NCBI GenBank assembly: GCA_030630015.1 | Contig: DAOVNV010000003.1 | Span: forward strand, 1-33,076 | Reading direction: 5' to 3' | DNA: 33,076 bases | DNA from: Desulfuromonadales bacterium | Lineage (GTDB): Bacteria > Desulfobacterota > Desulfuromonadia > Desulfuromonadales > BM103 | In this document: positions 1 through 8,849 of the stretch, one piece after another | How the letters are laid out: each line of letters starts with the position of its first letter | Numbering within the stretch: position 1 is the stretch's first letter | Translations under genes and position numbers: made by a program | Notes under the pieces: generated by a model | What the model was told of the DNA's origin: nothing | Seen by the model: the letters and a program-made list of their open reading frames with translations, nothing else | Databases searched by the model: none

Positions 1-1
1 G

Positions 2-202
2 CAGGCCGATCGCTTTGCCGTCAGCCTGACGCACACGCCTGCCGCCCTGGCCAGAGCCCTGGCGAAGATGTCGAAAGAGAACCTGAGCAACCTGCATCCC
101 CATCCGCTCTACGTCTGGTTCTACTATTCGCACCCGCCAATGGCTGAACGCATCGCTTCTTTGCTGGCCGCCGGGACACTCAAAAGGGACACTTGTTTTT
201 AA
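2..202 (+). CDS. C-terminal end of an M48-family (Ste24-like) metallopeptidase, 5' truncated by window edge
   Basis: Frame from nt 2 reads QADRFAVSLTHTPAALARALAKMSKENLSNLHPHPLYVWFYYSHPPMAERIASLLAAGTLKRDTCF*; the HPLYVWFYYSHPP.ERI motif is typical of M48 C-termini. Confidence 0.75.
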   Translation, partial: QADRFAVSLTHTPAALARALAKMSKENLSNLHPHPLYVWFYYSHPPMAERIASLLAAGTLKRDTCF

Positions 203-210
203 GTGTCCCC
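173..210. repeat. Dispersed palindromic repeat, site 1
   Basis: GGGACACTcaaaaGGGACACTTgtttttAAGTGTCCCC. Confidence 0.85.
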
Positions 211-309
211 CTTTGACAAAGCCCAATTGACATTCTCGCCAGTTGTTCTAACGTTTTAAGACAACCATCGAAATGATTTGAGTCTACCCCCTCGGCAAAG
301 GAGGTTGCT

Positions 310-795
310 GTGCCCTTTTCCGAACTTCCCCTGCCTGTTCTGGTCGCCCTGTTCCTGACGGCCTTTGTGCTGGTCGGGATTTATCCGGCCCTGAAGAGAA
401 CTGTGATAAAACTTCGCAAGCTGCTTCACTCCGCCGCTCAATCAAAAAAGCCGATTGCCGCACTCCTCGACAATGTCCATGCAGAGTTATTTGCCAAACC
501 GCCCACCGGGCAATTGAACGACTTCGAAATTATCGTACTGCGACGGCTCGCCCAGGCTGGCGGCAAGGCCCTGTCCCGGAAACAGGTGAATGCCCATCTG
601 CTTTTTGGCGAAAAAACCCTCCATAAGACACTCCGATCGCTCAACCGCCGTGGGCTGGTCCATGTGAAGGTGTCGCTTCTGCTGCTTAGGCAACGATTTG
701 CACTTTCCGAAGCAGGGCGCAGGTATGCCATCGAACAGGGCTATATTATCCCGGTCCATAAGAGCAAAAAGGGAGTCGGGAACCGGGGCACTTAA
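310..795 (+). CDS. Hypothetical protein with N-terminal TM helix and C-terminal winged-helix-like region
   Basis: 161-aa ORF; hydrophobic N-terminus; FEIIVLRRLAQAGGKALSRKQVNAHLLFGEKTLHKTLRSLNRRGLV.. looks wHTH. Confidence 0.55.
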   Translation: MPFSELPLPVLVALFLTAFVLVGIYPALKRTVIKLRKLLHSAAQSKKPIAALLDNVHAELFAKPPTGQLNDFEIIVLRRLAQAGGKALSRKQVNAHLLFGEKTLHKTLRSLNRRGLVHVKVSLLLLRQRFALSEAGRRYAIEQGYIIPVHKSKKGVGNRGT

Positions 796-810
796 AAACA
801 AGTGTCCCTT
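785..810. repeat. Dispersed palindromic repeat, site 2
   Basis: GGGGCACTTaaaaacAAGTGTCCCTT. Confidence 0.8.
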
Positions 811-969
811 CCAGGTCCGGGCTTTGGTTTGACATGCCCAGGGGCATGAGTTAGAAGTTAAAGTGGTCGTATAAGCTCGGGGCGCAAGCCGCCTGATAAA
901 GCCAGCGGGTGAGACACCGTCGGCCGGGCGAGGAAAAGCGCTATAACATTAGACCGCCATGGAGTGAGT

Positions 970-1401
970 ATGGAAAGAAAAGGGATCAAACGGATTTTAA
1001 CGCCGGTCGACGAGTCGCTCCGTTCCCACCGGGTAGTGGAAAGGGCAGCAGAGATGGCTGAAACTTTCCACGCGAAGATAATCCTCCTGCACGTGCGCCA
1101 GAAAGTTCCGGACATACTCGGAGAACCATATTACCAAAAGGTGCTTGATAAATTTTTTAAAAAAGCCGAGATGACGACGGCTCCGCTGAAGAAGCTGCTT
1201 GAAGAGAGCGGTGTCGACCACGAGGTGTTGATTCTCGAGGGGGACCCTGCCCAAGCTATAATCGTGGCGGCGGAAGACGAGAAGTGCGATCTCATCGTGA
1301 TGGGGACGAGGGGGCTTTCGGATTTCAAGGGCATGGCTCTCGGCAGCGTAAGTCACAAGGTGCTTCACGCCGCGGACTGCATGGTTCTCCTTGTCCCCTA
1401 G
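970..1401 (+). CDS. Universal stress protein (UspA family)
   Basis: KRILTPVDESLRS..., C-terminal LIVMGTRGLSDFKGMALGSVSHKVLHAADCMVLLVP motif. Confidence 0.93.
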   Translation: MERKGIKRILTPVDESLRSHRVVERAAEMAETFHAKIILLHVRQKVPDILGEPYYQKVLDKFFKKAEMTTAPLKKLLEESGVDHEVLILEGDPAQAIIVAAEDEKCDLIVMGTRGLSDFKGMALGSVSHKVLHAADCMVLLVP

Positions 1402-1406
1402 GAGCC

Positions 1407-1440
1407 GGGTACACTTAAAAACAAGTGCCTCGCTTTAAGC
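1407..1440. repeat. Dispersed palindromic repeat, site 3 (degenerate)
   Basis: GGGTACACTTaaaaacAAGTGCCTCGCTTTAAGC. Confidence 0.6.
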
Positions 1441-1489
1441 ATTTGTGACAAATTATCATTGTGTTCCCGTAATCACATTGAGATCTTTC

Positions 1490-1735
1490 ATGTCACAGGA
1501 AAACCCAGCCGACCATCACGAACAAGGGATAGAAATCCCGTACGCTCAGATCAATCCGGAGACGCTGCGGAATATGATCCAGGAGTTTGTGTCGAGAGAC
1601 GGGGCGGATTGGGGTGATGACGGCTGTACGCTGGAGGATAAGGTGAAACAGGTTCTCCGGCAGCTGCGCAACAAGAAGGTTAAAGTTGTTTTTGACCTGA
1701 AATCAGAAACGGCGAATATTGTTGTCTGCCGTTGA
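1490..1735 (+). CDS. YheU-family (UPF0270) small protein
   Basis: MSQENPADHHEQGIEIPYAQINPETLRNMIQEFVSRDGADWGDDGCTLEDKVKQVLRQL..; internal ATG start preferred over 1445. Confidence 0.75.
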   Translation: MSQENPADHHEQGIEIPYAQINPETLRNMIQEFVSRDGADWGDDGCTLEDKVKQVLRQLRNKKVKVVFDLKSETANIVVCR

Positions 1736-1902
1736 ATCGGGGAATTCCGGGAACATCCTGCTTGATTGTCTTTTGGGCCCCAGGCTTTCTTTTCCGTAAT
1801 CCTCTGACAGAATTCCTGTTGGCAACAGGGAAACAGGAGGTACACTTGTTAGTCGAAGCGGATGCTCGACTCCCCACCGCACACAACGGAGAAATTGGCA
1901 TG

Positions 1903-3528
1903 CCAGCGCTCAGCGAACAGACCCCCCTCGTTTTTCCTCGCGCCGACGAAATTCCCGAGGCACACCGACTGCCCGCCCCGATCGACCAGACCGAATACCT
2001 GGTGAACGGCACGTTTCGTCACTGGTCCGGACCGATGGGCGAGGCCTTTTCCCCGGTGCGGCTGCGTACCCCAGGAGGCTTGGCTCCGGTCCGCCTTGGC
2101 CGCTATCCGCTGCTGACCGAGGCCGAAGCCATGACCGCGCTCAACGCTGCGGTGGCCGCCTACGCCCACGGCCGGGGGCGCTGGCCGACCATGTCAGTGG
2201 CCGAGCGCATCGGCCATGTCGAAGAGTTTCTGCGCCGCTTCAAAGACTGCCGCACTGAAGTCGTCAGGCTGCTGATGTGGGAAGTTGGCAAGAGCCTGGC
2301 CGACTCGGAAAAAGAATTCGACCGCACCGCCGTCTACATCGAGGACACCATCGAAGCCCTCAAGGATCTCGATCGCGCCTCATCGCGGCTCGACATCCGC
2401 GAGGGAATCATCGGCCAGATCCGCAGGGGGCCCTTGGGAGTGGCGTTGTGCATGGGCCCGTTCAACTACCCGCTGAACGAGACCTTTACCACTCTGATCC
2501 CTGCCCTGATCATGGGCAACACGGTGGTGTTCAAGCCACCGCGCCTCGGTATTCTGCTCTATCGCCCACTGTTGGCGGCCTTTCGCGACGCCTTCCCGCC
2601 GGGGGTGGTCAACACCGTGTTTGGCGAGGGCCGTAAGGTTGTGGGCCCGCTGATGGCCACGGGCAAAATCGACGTGCTGGCTTTCATTGGCTCGAGCCAG
2701 GCGGCCGATGCCCTGAAAAAACAGCATCCGGCCCCCCACCGGCTGCGCTGCGTCCTCGGCATGGGGGCCAAGAACCCGGCCATCGTGCTGGCCGACGCCG
2801 ATCTCGAGCTGGCGGTCAGGGAGTGCGTCCTCGGCTCGCTCTCGTTCAACGGCCAGCGCTGCACCGCCCTGAAGATCATCTTTGTCCACCGGGACATTGC
2901 CGAGCGCTTTCTCGAAAAAATGACCGCCGCCATAAACGCACTGCCCTGCGGCATGCCCTGGGAAAGCGGGGTGTTCACCACTCCTCTTCCGGAATCTGGT
3001 AAGCCCGAATACCTGGCCGGACTGCTGGAGGACGCTCTCAAGCAAGGGGCGAGGATCATCAACCCGGCCGGTGGCACCGTCAACAGCAGCTTTTTCTCCC
3101 CGGCCCTGGTCTACCCGGTTGCCGCCGGCATGCGCCTGTATGACGAAGAACAGTTCGGGCCGGTCGTGCCGGTGGTGCCCTTCGACGACATTGAAACGCC
3201 GATCCGTTACGTGGTCGAATCGAATTTCGGACAGCAACTGAGCATTTTCAGCAGCAGTGCCGATGCCACCGCCGCCCTGATCGACCCGCTGGTCAACCAG
3301 GTCTGCCGGGTCAACCTCAACAGCCAGTGTCAACGCGGACCGGACACTTTCCCTTTTACCGGGCGCAAGGGGTCGGCCGAGGGGACCCTGTCGGTTTCCG
3401 ACGCCCTGCGGGTTTTCTCCATCCGCACCCTGGTGGCGGCCAAAGAGGTGGAACAGAACAAGGAGCTGATTCGGCAGATCACCCGTGAGCGGAAATCAAA
3501 TTTTCTTTCCACGGATTTTATTCTCTGA
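1903..3528 (+). CDS. Aldehyde dehydrogenase superfamily protein, NADP-dependent glyceraldehyde-3-phosphate dehydrogenase (GapN)-like
   Basis: GPFNYPLNETFTTLIPALIMGNTVVFKPP, FNGQRCTALK nucleophile motif; ORF open from 1732, but homologous-looking sequence starts near MPALSEQ (1903). Confidence 0.85.
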   Translation, partial: PALSEQTPLVFPRADEIPEAHRLPAPIDQTEYLVNGTFRHWSGPMGEAFSPVRLRTPGGLAPVRLGRYPLLTEAEAMTALNAAVAAYAHGRGRWPTMSVAERIGHVEEFLRRFKDCRTEVVRLLMWEVGKSLADSEKEFDRTAVYIEDTIEALKDLDRASSRLDIREGIIGQIRRGPLGVALCMGPFNYPLNETFTTLIPALIMGNTVVFKPPRLGILLYRPLLAAFRDAFPPGVVNTVFGEGRKVVGPLMATGKIDVLAFIGSSQAADALKKQHPAPHRLRCVLGMGAKNPAIVLADADLELAVRECVLGSLSFNGQRCTALKIIFVHRDIAERFLEKMTAAINALPCGMPWESGVFTTPLPESGKPEYLAGLLEDALKQGARIINPAGGTVNSSFFSPALVYPVAAGMRLYDEEQFGPVVPVVPFDDIETPIRYVVESNFGQQLSIFSSSADATAALIDPLVNQVCRVNLNSQCQRGPDTFPFTGRKGSAEGTLSVSDALRVFSIRTLVAAKEVEQNKELIRQITRERKSNFLSTDFIL

Positions 3529-3581
3529 GACGGCGGACCACATCCATCGGGGTCGGACCTAAGCACAGTGAAGAACATCGG

Positions 3582-3730
3582 AAAGCGTGTGCGGGAAAAC
3601 CGCATGCACGGTTTAATAAGGGAGGGCTGGCCAAAGCAGCTACGACAAGGCTATTTAGGTACCGTCAGATGAAAGAGACGGAAACGGATAAGCCGAACCT
3701 ACGGTGGCAGTGGCCCGCCCTCTACTCTAC
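3582..3730 (+). ncRNA. Orphan 3' end of a group II intron (domain V and expanded domain VI), no reverse transcriptase present
   Basis: AAAGC-GTGTGCGG-GAAA-ACCGCA-TG-CAC-GGTTT hairpin with 2-nt bulge and GAAA loop (3582-3614), followed by GGAGGGCTGGCC...GGCCCGCCCTC stem and CTACTCTAC end. Confidence 0.6.
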
Positions 3731-3799
3731 CTCAAAGTCTCAAAGCGATGATGCCTCTCTGACGTTCGCGGGTTGTGAACGAGGCAAAAAGGATTCTAA

Positions 3800-3895
3800 A
3801 TGACTAAAACACAAATCTTTCTTATTATGATCATCGTTATCCTGCTCGGTGCAGTTATGGCTATTACACAATACGACTTGCTGCAAGGACCTTAA
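3800..3895 (+). CDS. Putative 31-aa single-TM small protein
   Basis: MTKTQIFLIMIIVILLGAVMAITQYDLLQGP*, AAGGA 6-10 nt upstream; below the ORF-track length cut-off. Confidence 0.4.
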   Translation: MTKTQIFLIMIIVILLGAVMAITQYDLLQGP

Positions 3896-3941
3896 ATAGT
3901 TGGGCCTGGGGGTCGCCGTCCTTCGGAGGGGATTCGGATTC

Positions 3942-3980
3942 GGGGACACTTGAAAATAAGTGTCCCTTTCAAGTGTCCCC
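3942..3980. repeat. Dispersed palindromic repeat, site 4 (full-length)
   Basis: GGGGACACTTgaaaatAAGTGTCCCtttcAAGTGTCCCC. Confidence 0.9.
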
Positions 3981-4020
3981 AATTGCGTGTTGGCAGCAAA
4001 TCTCTTTGATTTGATGATGC

Positions 4021-6234
4021 TTAATAAGTAATTGTAGCGCTGGTCTCACCCTCCGGCAGCGAACTGTAACCCGGCTTCACGGTTTCCGTCACGGTAAACG
4101 TGAAGGTTGTGCCGCTTACGGGGTTTTTGATCGCCCTGGATTCGAAGGTCGCCTGTCCGGTCGCGCCAGTCACGGCGGCAACCACCTCTGCCACCGATTC
4201 ACCCCAGAAGCCATAGACGGTGACCGCGTCCACCGGACCTGTTTCATCCGTGATGCTGACCGTTGCCAGCGCCTTGACGAAACTGTTCCTGCCAGCCTGC
4301 CGCACGCTGAGAGCCAGGTCGATAGCCGCGAAAAGCGTGTCGGCAACGGGGGTTTCCGTCACCGTGACAGCGGCCTGGTCGCTGTCCGTCAGACCAGCGT
4401 AGTCGGTCACAGTGAGCGTCACCAGGTAATTCCCGGCGCTCGCGTAAGCGTGGCTGGCGATTTCACCTGTCGCGCTGGTCCCGTCGCCAAAATCCCAGCT
4501 GAAAGAAGCGATGCCATCATCGATGTCGTAAGAGCCCGCTGCATCAAAATCAATGGCCTGCTCCACCAGGGCGGCCTGGTCCGGCCCGGCGTCGGCAACC
4601 GGCGGGTCGTTGACTTCATCGATCCAGATCGTGGCAGAGTCAGGGCTGGAATCGGCTTTGCCGTCATTGACGACCAGTGAGACGGTGAAATCTCTGCCCC
4701 CGGCCGTATAGGTATGGGACGGGGTTTCCCCCGCACCGCTTGTGCCGTCTCCGAAATCCCACCGATAAGTCAGGGGATCGCCATCGTCATCGTAAGAAGC
4801 CGAGCCGTCAAAAGACACGGCGATGTCCTCCGTGCCGCTCGCAGGACTGTCGATGACCGCCACCGGCACATTATTCGGGCTCGCGGCATAGCCCAGGGCT
4901 GCGGCAGCATCCAGGAGGCCCCAGCCATAGCCAGGATCCCAACCGGCAGGACCTTTATCCTCGGCTGTTGACTGCAGGGCTTCCCTGATCTCGGCAGGCG
5001 TCCGCGTCGGGTCCTGGGCGAGCAGCAGAGCGGCCACACCGCTGACATGAGGCGTGGCCATGGAAGTGCCCTGGTAAAAATAGTAGCCAAAATCGGTGGG
5101 GCTGCTGCCGAAGGTCTGCTGCAGCACGCCATCAACATAGCCATCGTCATTCTGGTCGATGCTCGTATCGCCCCCGGGAGCAGTCAGATCCAGGGAAGCA
5201 CCCCCGTTAGAATACCCGGTCACCGCTTCATCATAACGGGTGGCGCCAACCGCGATACAGTACGCGTCGTAGGCGGCCGGATAACTGATCATATTGTCGA
5301 AGCCATTGTTGCCTGAAGCACAGACGATGGTCACACCAAGGCTCTGCGCATACGCCAGGGCGTTTTCCAGGGTGATCGATGCGCTGCTTCCGCCCAGGCT
5401 CATACTGATGATCCGGGCACCATTGGCTGCCGCGAAATAAATGCCATCGGCAATCGCGGCATAGGTCCCTGAACCACTGCTGTCGAGGACCTTGACCGGC
5501 ATGATGGCCGTGTTGAAGGCGATGCCTGCCACGCCCAGGGCATTGTTGGTGCTTTGCGCAATGGTTCCGGTCACATGGGTGCCATGCCCATCATCGTCAT
5601 TGGGATGAGCATCATCGTTGACAAAGTCGTAACCGGCGACAAAGGTCGTGTTCGCCAGATCGGGAGCCTGCTGGTAGGTGACCCAGGTCCCCTTGCGCTT
5701 GTTCAGGGGCACATACTCCTGGTGGTCCTCGTAAGCGACCCCGGTATCGACCACCGCGACGATCACACCCGGGTCGCCGGTTGTCACATTCCAGGCCGCT
5801 TCCAGGTTGATGCCACCATATTCGAAATTATCAAAATGCCATTGATATGGCGCATAATAGGGATCATCAGGCGTCCAGAGAGCGTGGGCGATAAAATTCG
5901 GCTCGGCATAGGCCACATTCGGGTTGCGACTGTAGATGGCCACCATCTCCGCAACCGTTTTCCGCGGGGGGATCTTCAGCCGCTTGAAGCCGGCATAGCG
6001 ACTGGTCGAAATCTCGGTTGCGCCATGCCTGGCATTGATGAGCGCAATCTCTGCGCGGCTGACGCCGGGCTTGAACTTCACCAAAACCTCATCCGGCATC
6101 ATGCTCGGTCCGTGAGTTGCCAGCGCGCTATCCTTGACGAGAAAATCCTGTCCAAAACCGCCGCCGGCAAAGCCGATCACCAGGGAAATTGCCAGCGCCA
6201 CACTTGTCAGCAAACGTAATCTGCTCATACTCAC
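4021..6234 (-). CDS. Secreted S8 (subtilisin-like) serine protease with two PKD domains
   Basis: Signal peptide, propeptide, VVDTGVAY / DDGHGTHVTGT / GTSMATPHVSG catalytic motifs, two WDFGDGTS PKD repeats. Confidence 0.95.
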   Translation of the reverse strand: MSMSRLRLLTSVALAISLVIGFAGGGFGQDFLVKDSALATHGPSMMPDEVLVKFKPGVSRAEIALINARHGATEISTSRYAGFKRLKIPPRKTVAEMVAIYSRNPNVAYAEPNFIAHALWTPDDPYYAPYQWHFDNFEYGGINLEAAWNVTTGDPGVIVAVVDTGVAYEDHQEYVPLNKRKGTWVTYQQAPDLANTTFVAGYDFVNDDAHPNDDDGHGTHVTGTIAQSTNNALGVAGIAFNTAIMPVKVLDSSGSGTYAAIADGIYFAAANGARIISMSLGGSSASITLENALAYAQSLGVTIVCASGNNGFDNMISYPAAYDAYCIAVGATRYDEAVTGYSNGGASLDLTAPGGDTSIDQNDDGYVDGVLQQTFGSSPTDFGYYFYQGTSMATPHVSGVAALLLAQDPTRTPAEIREALQSTAEDKGPAGWDPGYGWGLLDAAAALGYAASPNNVPVAVIDSPASGTEDIAVSFDGSASYDDDGDPLTYRWDFGDGTSGAGETPSHTYTAGGRDFTVSLVVNDGKADSSPDSATIWIDEVNDPPVADAGPDQAALVEQAIDFDAAGSYDIDDGIASFSWDFGDGTSATGEIASHAYASAGNYLVTLTVTDYAGLTDSDQAAVTVTETPVADTLFAAIDLALSVRQAGRNSFVKALATVSITDETGPVDAVTVYGFWGESVAEVVAAVTGATGQATFESRAIKNPVSGTTFTFTVTETVKPGYSSLPEGETSATITY

Positions 6235-6324
6235 CCCCGTTTTTACACCTTGTTTAGGGTTGTCACTGGTTTAATTTTAAAATTATAACAAAAATTTCAG
6301 CTGAAAATTGGGAGTCGGGGAGAC

Positions 6325-6350
6325 GGGGGCACTCAAAATTGAGTATCCCT
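6325..6350. repeat. Dispersed palindromic repeat, site 5
   Basis: GGGGGCACTCaaaattGAGTATCCCT. Confidence 0.7.
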
Positions 6351-6465
6351 TCGAGATGCTGCTGAATTAAAGTCATTATCTGCGTCTCTGCCCGATCTGG
6401 ATGCGGCCCTGCAAAGCTGCTGCAGGGTGATAAACTGTTGGCAGGAACAGACGGGAGAACCAGAC

Positions 6466-6723
6466 ATGCAACCGGCCCAGGATTTGCTCAACCGTATCCG
6501 TTGGGACCAGGAGTTCGGCGACGCCGATTTCGAGATCGGTTACTACGACAGGGTCGAAGACCGCATCATCCGGGTTCCATTCGCAGCACTGAACTTCCCG
6601 ACAGACGATCACCTGGTCTTTGAACTGCTGGACAGCGCCGGCGAAGTCCGTCGCATCCCTTACCACCGGGTGCGCGAGATCCATCGGAACGGCCGCTGCA
6701 TCTGGAGTCGCCAGGGTCATTGA
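6466..6723 (+). CDS. DUF504 (UPF0248)-family protein
   Basis: MQPAQDLLNRIRWDQEFGDADFEIGYYDRVEDRIIRVPFAAL...IPYHRVREIHRNGRCIW. Confidence 0.75.
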   Translation: MQPAQDLLNRIRWDQEFGDADFEIGYYDRVEDRIIRVPFAALNFPTDDHLVFELLDSAGEVRRIPYHRVREIHRNGRCIWSRQGH

Positions 6724-6737
6724 CGACACCCGCCGGG

Positions 6738-7304
6738 TCATTGCCCTTTCTGGTAGGTCCCCATCAGTTCAACCCGGTCGAGGATATGCCCTTGCATCGC
6801 CTTCTCCAAGTCAGCCTTGGTGGGAGAGAGCAGGTTGTCGAGCCGGATGTCGAGCGCATAGAGCTTGTGGAAATAGCGGTGGCGGCCAATCGGCGGGCAG
6901 GGGCCGCCGTATGCGGTGCGTTGCCAGTCATTGAGCCCCTGTCGGATGCCCGGGGGGAGGTTTTTGGAAGCCTCTTCGGGCAGGCCGACCGTGTCCGGCG
7001 GGATGTTGTACACAACCCAGTGCACCCAGGTCATGCGTGGCTTGGCCGGGTCGGGGGCATCGGGGTCGTCAATGATCAGGGCCAGGCTTTGTGTTCCTTC
7101 GGGCAGGCCGGTCCAGGCCAGGGGCGGCGAGAGATCGCGGCCCTCGCAGGTGCACTCCCTGGGAATCGGGCCATCCTGGTCGAATGCGGTCGAACTGAGT
7201 GTCAAGGCCATGGTCTCCTCCGCGGAACAGTCGGGTAGCAGGTTGCCTGCAGCCAGGACAAAGGTGAGGCACAGACAAGCGATAGCGATCTTAAGTGCGG
7301 ACAT
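6738..7304 (-). CDS. YbhB/YbcL family (PEBP, Raf kinase inhibitor-like) protein with signal peptide
   Basis: SSTAFDQDGPIPRECTCEGRDLSPPLAWTGLPEGTQSLALIIDDPDAPDP...TWVHWVVYNIPP. Confidence 0.93.
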   Translation of the reverse strand: MSALKIAIACLCLTFVLAAGNLLPDCSAEETMALTLSSTAFDQDGPIPRECTCEGRDLSPPLAWTGLPEGTQSLALIIDDPDAPDPAKPRMTWVHWVVYNIPPDTVGLPEEASKNLPPGIRQGLNDWQRTAYGGPCPPIGRHRYFHKLYALDIRLDNLLSPTKADLEKAMQGHILDRVELMGTYQKGQ

Positions 7305-7380
7305 GATGTTCACCTTTGTGCGGCCAGTCTGATTTGTTTCAATCTTAACGCACCCGGATAGCTCTTCAACCCCTGGAGTT

Positions 7381-7397
7381 GGGGACACTCAATTTTG
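7381..7397. repeat. Dispersed repeat half-site, site 6
   Basis: GGGGACACTCAATTTTG. Confidence 0.5.
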
Positions 7398-7513
7398 CTC
7401 CATTGGGCTCCATTGTGGCCATTGGGGTCGAACCAAGCCAACCAGCCGAAATCACAACAAAATACCTTCAACCCCCCCCCTGACGTCAGCTCAACAAGAA
7501 GGAGATTCCGAAC

Positions 7514-7711
7514 ATGAACGTGAGCGAAATCAAAGAGATTGCCAAAGAACGTGGAATCAAGTACGCGAGGTTGAATAAAACCGACCTGATCCGGACCATC
7601 CAGCAGCGAGAAGGCAACCCGGTCTGCTACAACACCGGTCAGGAGAGCTCCTGCGGGCAGGACCAGTGCCTCTGGCGTACCGACTGCCAGAAAATTGCGG
7701 GACGTTGTTGA
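7514..7711 (+). CDS. Small SAP/Rho-N-like domain protein
   Basis: MNVSEIKEIAKERGIKYARLNKTDLIRTIQQREG...; AGGAG upstream; four C-terminal Cys. Confidence 0.65.
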   Translation: MNVSEIKEIAKERGIKYARLNKTDLIRTIQQREGNPVCYNTGQESSCGQDQCLWRTDCQKIAGRC

Positions 7712-7714
7712 ACC

Positions 7715-7753
7715 GGGGACATTCAAAAATGAGTGTCCCTTTTGAGTGTCCCC
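7715..7753. repeat. Dispersed palindromic repeat, site 7 (full-length)
   Basis: GGGGACATTCaaaaatGAGTGTCCCttttGAGTGTCCCC. Confidence 0.9.
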
Positions 7754-7944
7754 AAAGCCTTGACGCCGGAAGAATTATGCTGGGTCCAGAAATCCGGACA
7801 AAGGGTCAAAACCAGGAAAAAGCTGGATTATGTGCAATAAGCGTTGCGAACGTGAACAGCGGCCTGGCTTCTCGCACAAGCGTCGAAACCTGATAAAATT
7901 CAAAGCACACAACCAATCAGCACCCCCCTTAAGATGAGATAGCA

Positions 7945-8781
7945 ATGTATAAGATTGTTACACATCCGGGCAGCGCGCATAAAGATGACTTCTTGTCTGC
8001 GAGTGTTTTGCTTGCAACCCTGGACAATGCGGAAATTTTTCGGCGCGAGCCGACCAACGCAGATCTGGACGATCCCAACACTTACGTGGTGGATGTCGGT
8101 TTGGAGTATGCCCCTGAACGTCACAATTTTGACCACCACCAGGACCGCTCACTTCCCTGTGCTTTCCACCTGATCATGCAGCATCTTGGTCACCATGATG
8201 CCGCCATGTTGATGTTTGTGTGGTACCCACACATGAGCATGATGGATGTCCGCGGGCCATACCGCACAGCCGAGCATCTCGGCGTAGACTCTAGTGTGCT
8301 CTTCGCTACCTCATCCCCGATCGACGGCTATATCCTCTCGACTTTTGCCGAGGTCGAGTCTTTAAGCTGTCAGGATCCTCTTTTCGCACTCATGAAGGCG
8401 CTCGGCAAGAACATGCTTGTCTTGATCGACCGCAAGCTGAAACGCCTTGAGCGACTGAAAGCAGAGGCAAGAGTGGTTCCGGTCAAACATCTCAAAGTCG
8501 TCACCAGTGACATCAGCAATTCTCCCAAACTGGCTATGGAGCTGTATTTGCGGTTTCTGGATGACGAGCGGATCGTGATGAGCATTACCCCCTCCAATCG
8601 TGGCGAAGGATGGGAACTTCTGCGGCTTGGCGATAACACAATAGTGGACTTCCGCGCGATTGCGGAGAGTCCGGAAATTCGCTTCGTTCACGGCAGTGGG
8701 TTCTTGGCCAAAACGCAAGTTCGCCTGCCCATGCAAGAGGTCGTCAGGCTTGCCTGCCGGGCGATTACAGATCCGGAATAA
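7945..8781 (+). CDS. MYG1/UPF0160 family protein (DHH-like hydrolase)
   Basis: KIVTHPGSAHKDDFLSASVLL...YVVDVGLEY.PERHNFDHHQD. Confidence 0.85.
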   Translation: MYKIVTHPGSAHKDDFLSASVLLATLDNAEIFRREPTNADLDDPNTYVVDVGLEYAPERHNFDHHQDRSLPCAFHLIMQHLGHHDAAMLMFVWYPHMSMMDVRGPYRTAEHLGVDSSVLFATSSPIDGYILSTFAEVESLSCQDPLFALMKALGKNMLVLIDRKLKRLERLKAEARVVPVKHLKVVTSDISNSPKLAMELYLRFLDDERIVMSITPSNRGEGWELLRLGDNTIVDFRAIAESPEIRFVHGSGFLAKTQVRLPMQEVVRLACRAITDPE

Positions 8782-8804
8782 GGAAACGAGAGGCGCGGGG
8801 AGCT

Positions 8805-8831
8805 GGGGACACTCTTGGGTAAGATGTCCCC
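8805..8831. repeat. Dispersed palindromic repeat, site 8 (diverged)
   Basis: GGGGACACTcttgggtaAGATGTCCCC. Confidence 0.6.
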
Positions 8832-8849
8832 GGAAGACAACAACCACAG

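Noticed and set aside
2380-3333. 317-aa minus-strand ORF
   Set aside because: Shadow of the ALDH gene
4021-6234. S8 protease with PKD repeats as a novelty
   Set aside because: Architecture (signal, propeptide, S8, PKD x2, Ig-like tail) is common among secreted bacterial proteases
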